Assembly: GCA_025927435.1 (NCBI GenBank)
Contig: JAICLM010000100.1
Coordinates: 1-7,422 of the forward strand
Direction: 5' to 3'
Source: Thermoleophilia bacterium
GTDB lineage: Bacteria > Actinomycetota > Thermoleophilia > Gaiellales > Gaiellaceae
DNA: 7,422 bases
Shown here piece after piece: positions 5,968-7,422 of the stretch (the first letter of the stretch is position 1; each line of letters begins with the position of its first letter). The notes below the pieces were generated by a model. That model was not told the DNA's origin. It did not search any database and was given only the letters and a program-made list of their open reading frames with translations. Position numbers and translations under genes: made by a program.

Positions 5968-6607
5968 GTCCCGCGACTCGCTCCAGGAATGACGTCCACA
6001 TGTGCAGTTGCACCTCTTTGGCCATGCGCAGATGGTCGTACAGCAAGTTCGAGAGCCAGTCGCCGCTGCGCGCCCACGACTCGATCTCGAAGCAGAGCAT
6101 CCCGTCCGCTCGCAGCGCGCGGAACTCGATCTGGCCGGCCTCGAGGTGACCGGAAAGGGTCGTCAGCCGAAAGGCGGACGGCGTCACCGACGTCACCCGC
6201 ACGGGCCCGTCCCACGGGCCGGGCATGCGAACGACGAGTTCGTCTCCGACCGCCAGCCGATTCTCCGCACCGCGTACCTTCAGGAAGCGGGCGAGCGCTG
6301 TCGGCGTCGACCGGTTCGGGTCGTTACCGAGGCAGCGGATCAGTTCCTCCGGCGAGAGCCGGGCGTCGCGGATTTGCGCGCGATAGAGGCGGTGGAAGAG
6401 GGGGCCGATCCCATCCTCCATCCGTTGCACGTCGTCGTCGAGGACGGCGTCCGTCAGTTTCGGGGGGAGGTCACCTGCGTCGCCGCCTTCCTCGCTGCGA
6501 TGCATGGGCGTTGTCCGCCACATGTAGTCCCAGGAGGTCAGGGCGATCCCGGCGGGCCATAGCACCGCCGTCCAGAGGCGTCGCCGAAGAGTGAGCCGAC
6601 TCGACAC
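5894..6607 (-). CDS. DUF1990 (UPF0548) family protein with N-terminal hydrophobic anchor
   Basis: This 237-aa protein starts at GTG 6607 (no strong ribosome binding site). A basic LTLRRRL start followed by a hydrophobic stretch (about 11-30, WTAVLWPAGIALTSWDYMW) suggests membrane association. Residues about 66-230 match the DUF1990 fold: EDGIGPLFHRLYR, a GDELVVRMPGPWDGPVRV strand pair, TTLSGHLEAGQIEFRA, and FEIESWARSGDWLSNLL, ending with a helix (LRMAKEVQLHMWTSFLERV) and GGVEIVSRKVE. The (S/E)GH(L/I)EAGQ and following segments are shared with the next gene, so the two are tandem paralogues. DUF1990 proteins occur in bacteria and plants, with no confirmed biochemical role. It ends in TGA at 5896-5894. 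The next frame is entered +1 relative to this one, 74 nt before the stop. The GTG at 6607 also overlaps the longest form of the divergent small gene. Confidence 0.87.
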   Translation of the reverse strand: MSSRLTLRRRLWTAVLWPAGIALTSWDYMWRTTPMHRSEEGGDAGDLPPKLTDAVLDDDVQRMEDGIGPLFHRLYRAQIRDARLSPEELIRCLGNDPNRSTPTALARFLKVRGAENRLAVGDELVVRMPGPWDGPVRVTSVTPSAFRLTTLSGHLEAGQIEFRALRADGMLCFEIESWARSGDWLSNLLYDHLRMAKEVQLHMWTSFLERVAGLAEGRLTGGVEIVSRKVEDPLALS

Positions 6608-6653
6608 GAAGCTTGCCGATACCCACCCGAGCGCGCGAGTGAACGCGTCGAGA

Positions 6654-6917
6654 ATGGGCAGAAGCGCATTCGTGATCGTCGACGCGTTGCATCGAGCCGG
6701 TTTCCGCGGATCCCACTTTCACGCGCTCTCGCTGGGCTCGGTCGGTCTGTGTATCGGGCTCTGGATCCGGGCCAAGACCGTTGATCAGGACGAGCGCGGA
6801 AACGCCGAGCGTCGTGCCATCTTCGTCGGCCTCTGGGCGCCCACGCTCTGGCAGATCGGCGATTCGTTGAGAACCGCCGCAGACGCGAACGGTCGCACTT
6901 GGGGCCGACGCCGCTAG
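6654..6917 (+). CDS. Small hypothetical protein with two hydrophobic segments
   Basis: This 87-aa protein, from ATG 6654, has a hydrophobic stretch HALSLGSVGLCIGLWI (about residues 23-38), a charged linker rich in Asp, Glu and Arg, and a second hydrophobic stretch AIFVGLWAPTLWQIG (about 55-69). This pattern recalls small two-helix membrane or scaffold proteins in actinobacteria. The IFVGLWAPT motif is the most distinctive part. I do not know a function. GTG 6639 and GTG 6591 are alternative starts; the last would overlap the 5' end of the divergent DUF1990 gene by 17 nt, so ATG 6654 is preferred, although no good ribosome binding site precedes any of them. Only 46 bp separate it from the divergent DUF1990 start, so promoters probably overlap coding sequence. 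The stop shares a CTAG palindrome with the opposite gene. Confidence 0.6.
   Translation: MGRSAFVIVDALHRAGFRGSHFHALSLGSVGLCIGLWIRAKTVDQDERGNAERRAIFVGLWAPTLWQIGDSLRTAADANGRTWGRRR
6914..6917. other. Shared stop palindrome CTAG of two convergent genes
   Basis: TAG at 6915-6917 ends the rightward small gene. The complement of 6914-6916, also TAG, ends the leftward 69-aa gene. The 4-bp palindrome provides both stops and leaves no intergenic space, so there is no room for a conventional terminator between them. Confidence 0.6.
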
Positions 6918-7123
6918 CTCGAGACCTGCGCCTCGGTCGCGATCAGCAACCGGATCAGCAGGCTGTCCCGCTCCTCGTAGCTCAGCCGAGGAAGCACGAG
7001 CTCGAGGGCCTGATCCAGGAACTCCGCCGAGGCCGCCCTCCCCGCAGCCTCGACCTTCCAGAGCCGGCTTTTCGTCGCGGTGACCTCGACGTCCTGGAAC
7101 GTGACCGTGGCCGTGCCGCTCAA
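6914..7123 (-). CDS. 69-aa hypothetical protein, translationally coupled
   Basis: This protein is read from the TTG at 7123-7121, which overlaps the TGA of the gene before it (TTGA). GAGG at 7134-7131 (minus strand) lies 7 nt upstream, supporting this start. It begins with a beta-like segment, SGTATVTFQDVEVTATKSRL, then W.VEAAGR, and finishes with an amphipathic helix region (residues about 30-65: AEFLDQALELVLPRLSYEE, SLLIRLLIATEA). It is a compact soluble alpha/beta mini-protein. I do not recognise the family. The tight overlap and shared strand suggest that it works together with the 64-aa protein. The same frame is open back to 7348, but that extension is Arg/Pro-rich noise antisense to nothing and shifted against the 64-aa gene. 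Confidence 0.6.
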   Translation of the reverse strand: MSGTATVTFQDVEVTATKSRLWKVEAAGRAASAEFLDQALELVLPRLSYEERDSLLIRLLIATEAQVSS

Positions 7124-7314
7124 CTGTCGGCCTCGTCGGCGCAGGGCACCAGTCGGCGCAGCGGGACGACTTTCGTGTTCGCGTCCTGATCGAAGCGCAC
7201 GACCGCGGCGTCGGTTCCGTACAGGTACCGCAGCACGCCGACGCGGCCGCCGAGGCGGACGCGCTCTCCTACCCGAAGCTCGCGCTCGGGACTGCTCTGC
7301 AAAGGCTCGTTCAT
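7120..7314 (-). CDS. 64-aa hypothetical protein, small beta-barrel-like
   Basis: This protein starts at ATG 7314-7312, 8 nt after AAAGGGGGGAGG, a strong Shine-Dalgarno. The sequence begins MNEPLQSSPERELRVGERVR and continues GGRVGVLRYLYGTDAAVVRF, with TKVVPLRRLVP near the end. The pattern G-E-R-V-R-L-G-G-R-V-G-V, an aromatic turn, AVVRFD and VVPLRRL resembles a short SH3/KOW-like beta-barrel that binds nucleic acid or protein, but this is shape only and I cannot name a family. It overlaps the 69-aa gene by TTGA, so they are probably co-translated. The gene lies 61 bp after the stop of the partial gene at the right edge and may belong to the same transcript. Confidence 0.68.
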   Translation of the reverse strand: MNEPLQSSPERELRVGERVRLGGRVGVLRYLYGTDAAVVRFDQDANTKVVPLRRLVPCADEADS

Positions 7315-7319
7315 CTCGA

Positions 7320-7348
7320 ATGCCTCCCCCCTTTACTGGTAGAGGCAT
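7320..7348 (-). promoter_or_regulatory. Short hairpin overlapping the ribosome binding site of the 64-aa gene
   Basis: ATGCCTC (7320-7326) and GAGGCAT (7342-7348) can pair as a 7-bp stem with a 15-nt loop. On the mRNA the 3' arm (GAGGCAT) includes the GAGG end of the Shine-Dalgarno, and the G-run sits in the loop. The structure could partly hide the ribosome binding site. This is modest and may be chance. Confidence 0.3.
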
Positions 7349-7375
7349 ACGGCGGGCCGATCCTTTCTCCCGGCC

Positions 7376-7422
7376 CTACGGGATCGGCACGGTGACGGTC
7401 GTGATCGGCGTCGTCACGGTCG
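7376..7422 (-). CDS. C-terminus of a leftward gene, Thr/Val/Pro-rich tail (partial)
   Basis: The minus strand at the window edge reads TVTTPITTVTVPIP followed by a TAG stop at 7378-7376. A repetitive Thr-Val-Pro tail like this is common at the ends of secreted or cell-envelope actinobacterial proteins, but 14 residues do not identify the protein. An 8-bp inverted repeat (GCCGATCC at 7356-7363, GGATCGGC at 7381-7388) spans the stop and may be part of a weak terminator. Confidence 0.45.
   Translation of the reverse strand, partial: TVTTPITTVTVPIP

Noticed and set aside
5989..6594. Plus-strand frames opposite the first DUF1990 gene
   Set aside because: Products are Arg/Ser/Pro-rich without any recognisable pattern, whereas the minus strand carries a clear DUF1990 domain.
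7124..7348. Long form of the 69-aa gene starting at 7348
   Set aside because: The extra part is Arg-rich and read out of frame across the 64-aa gene, which has the better start signals. TTG 7123 has its own GAGG site.
1..7422. Mobile element, CRISPR array, tRNA or rRNA
   Set aside because: I found no transposase, integrase, terminal inverted repeats, regularly spaced repeats or cloverleaf-like segments.

Overview
The window is very GC-rich, with compact genes, several GTG or TTG starts, and gene families typical of deep-branching Actinobacteria. A Thermoleophilia-type organism (Gaiellales or Solirubrobacterales) is my best guess. This rests on family content and base composition only. I see no transposon, integrase, tRNA, rRNA or CRISPR array, and the region reads as ordinary chromosome rather than a mobile island.

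Layout. A Tat-exported protein made of two tandem VOC (glyoxalase-fold) domains runs rightward at 61-1266. It is followed by a perfect 15-bp hairpin and, on the opposite strand, an easily missed 53-aa very hydrophobic peptide gene (1407-1568). Next on the minus strand is a stand-alone cyclic-nucleotide-binding domain protein (1669-2070). From the same 93-bp spacer a rightward two-gene carbohydrate operon diverges: a catalytic-domain-only GH15 glucoamylase/trehalase-like enzyme (2164-3135) and a GH13 trehalose-synthase-like enzyme (3132-4775), joined by an ATGA overlap. Converging on it are two tandem DUF1990 (UPF0548) genes on the minus strand (5894-6607, then 4789-5967). The second carries an extra C-terminal helical domain and has an unusual start. 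A small two-helix hypothetical protein runs rightward (about 6654-6917). Its stop shares a CTAG palindrome with the stop of a leftward pair of tiny genes (64 and 69 aa) coupled by a TTGA overlap. The right edge holds the Thr/Val/Pro-rich C-terminus of another leftward gene.

How the genes fit together. Only the GH15 + GH13 pair forms a clear functional unit, in alpha-glucan, maltose and trehalose turnover. The divergent cNMP-binding protein may or may not be linked to it. The DUF1990 pair is a paralogous tandem of unknown function. The rest are small or uncharacterised proteins. The points most worth a second look are the junction and domain fusion in the DUF1990 pair, the exported double-VOC protein, the domain-reduced GH15 coupled to a TreS-like enzyme, and the two overlapping mini-genes at the right end.
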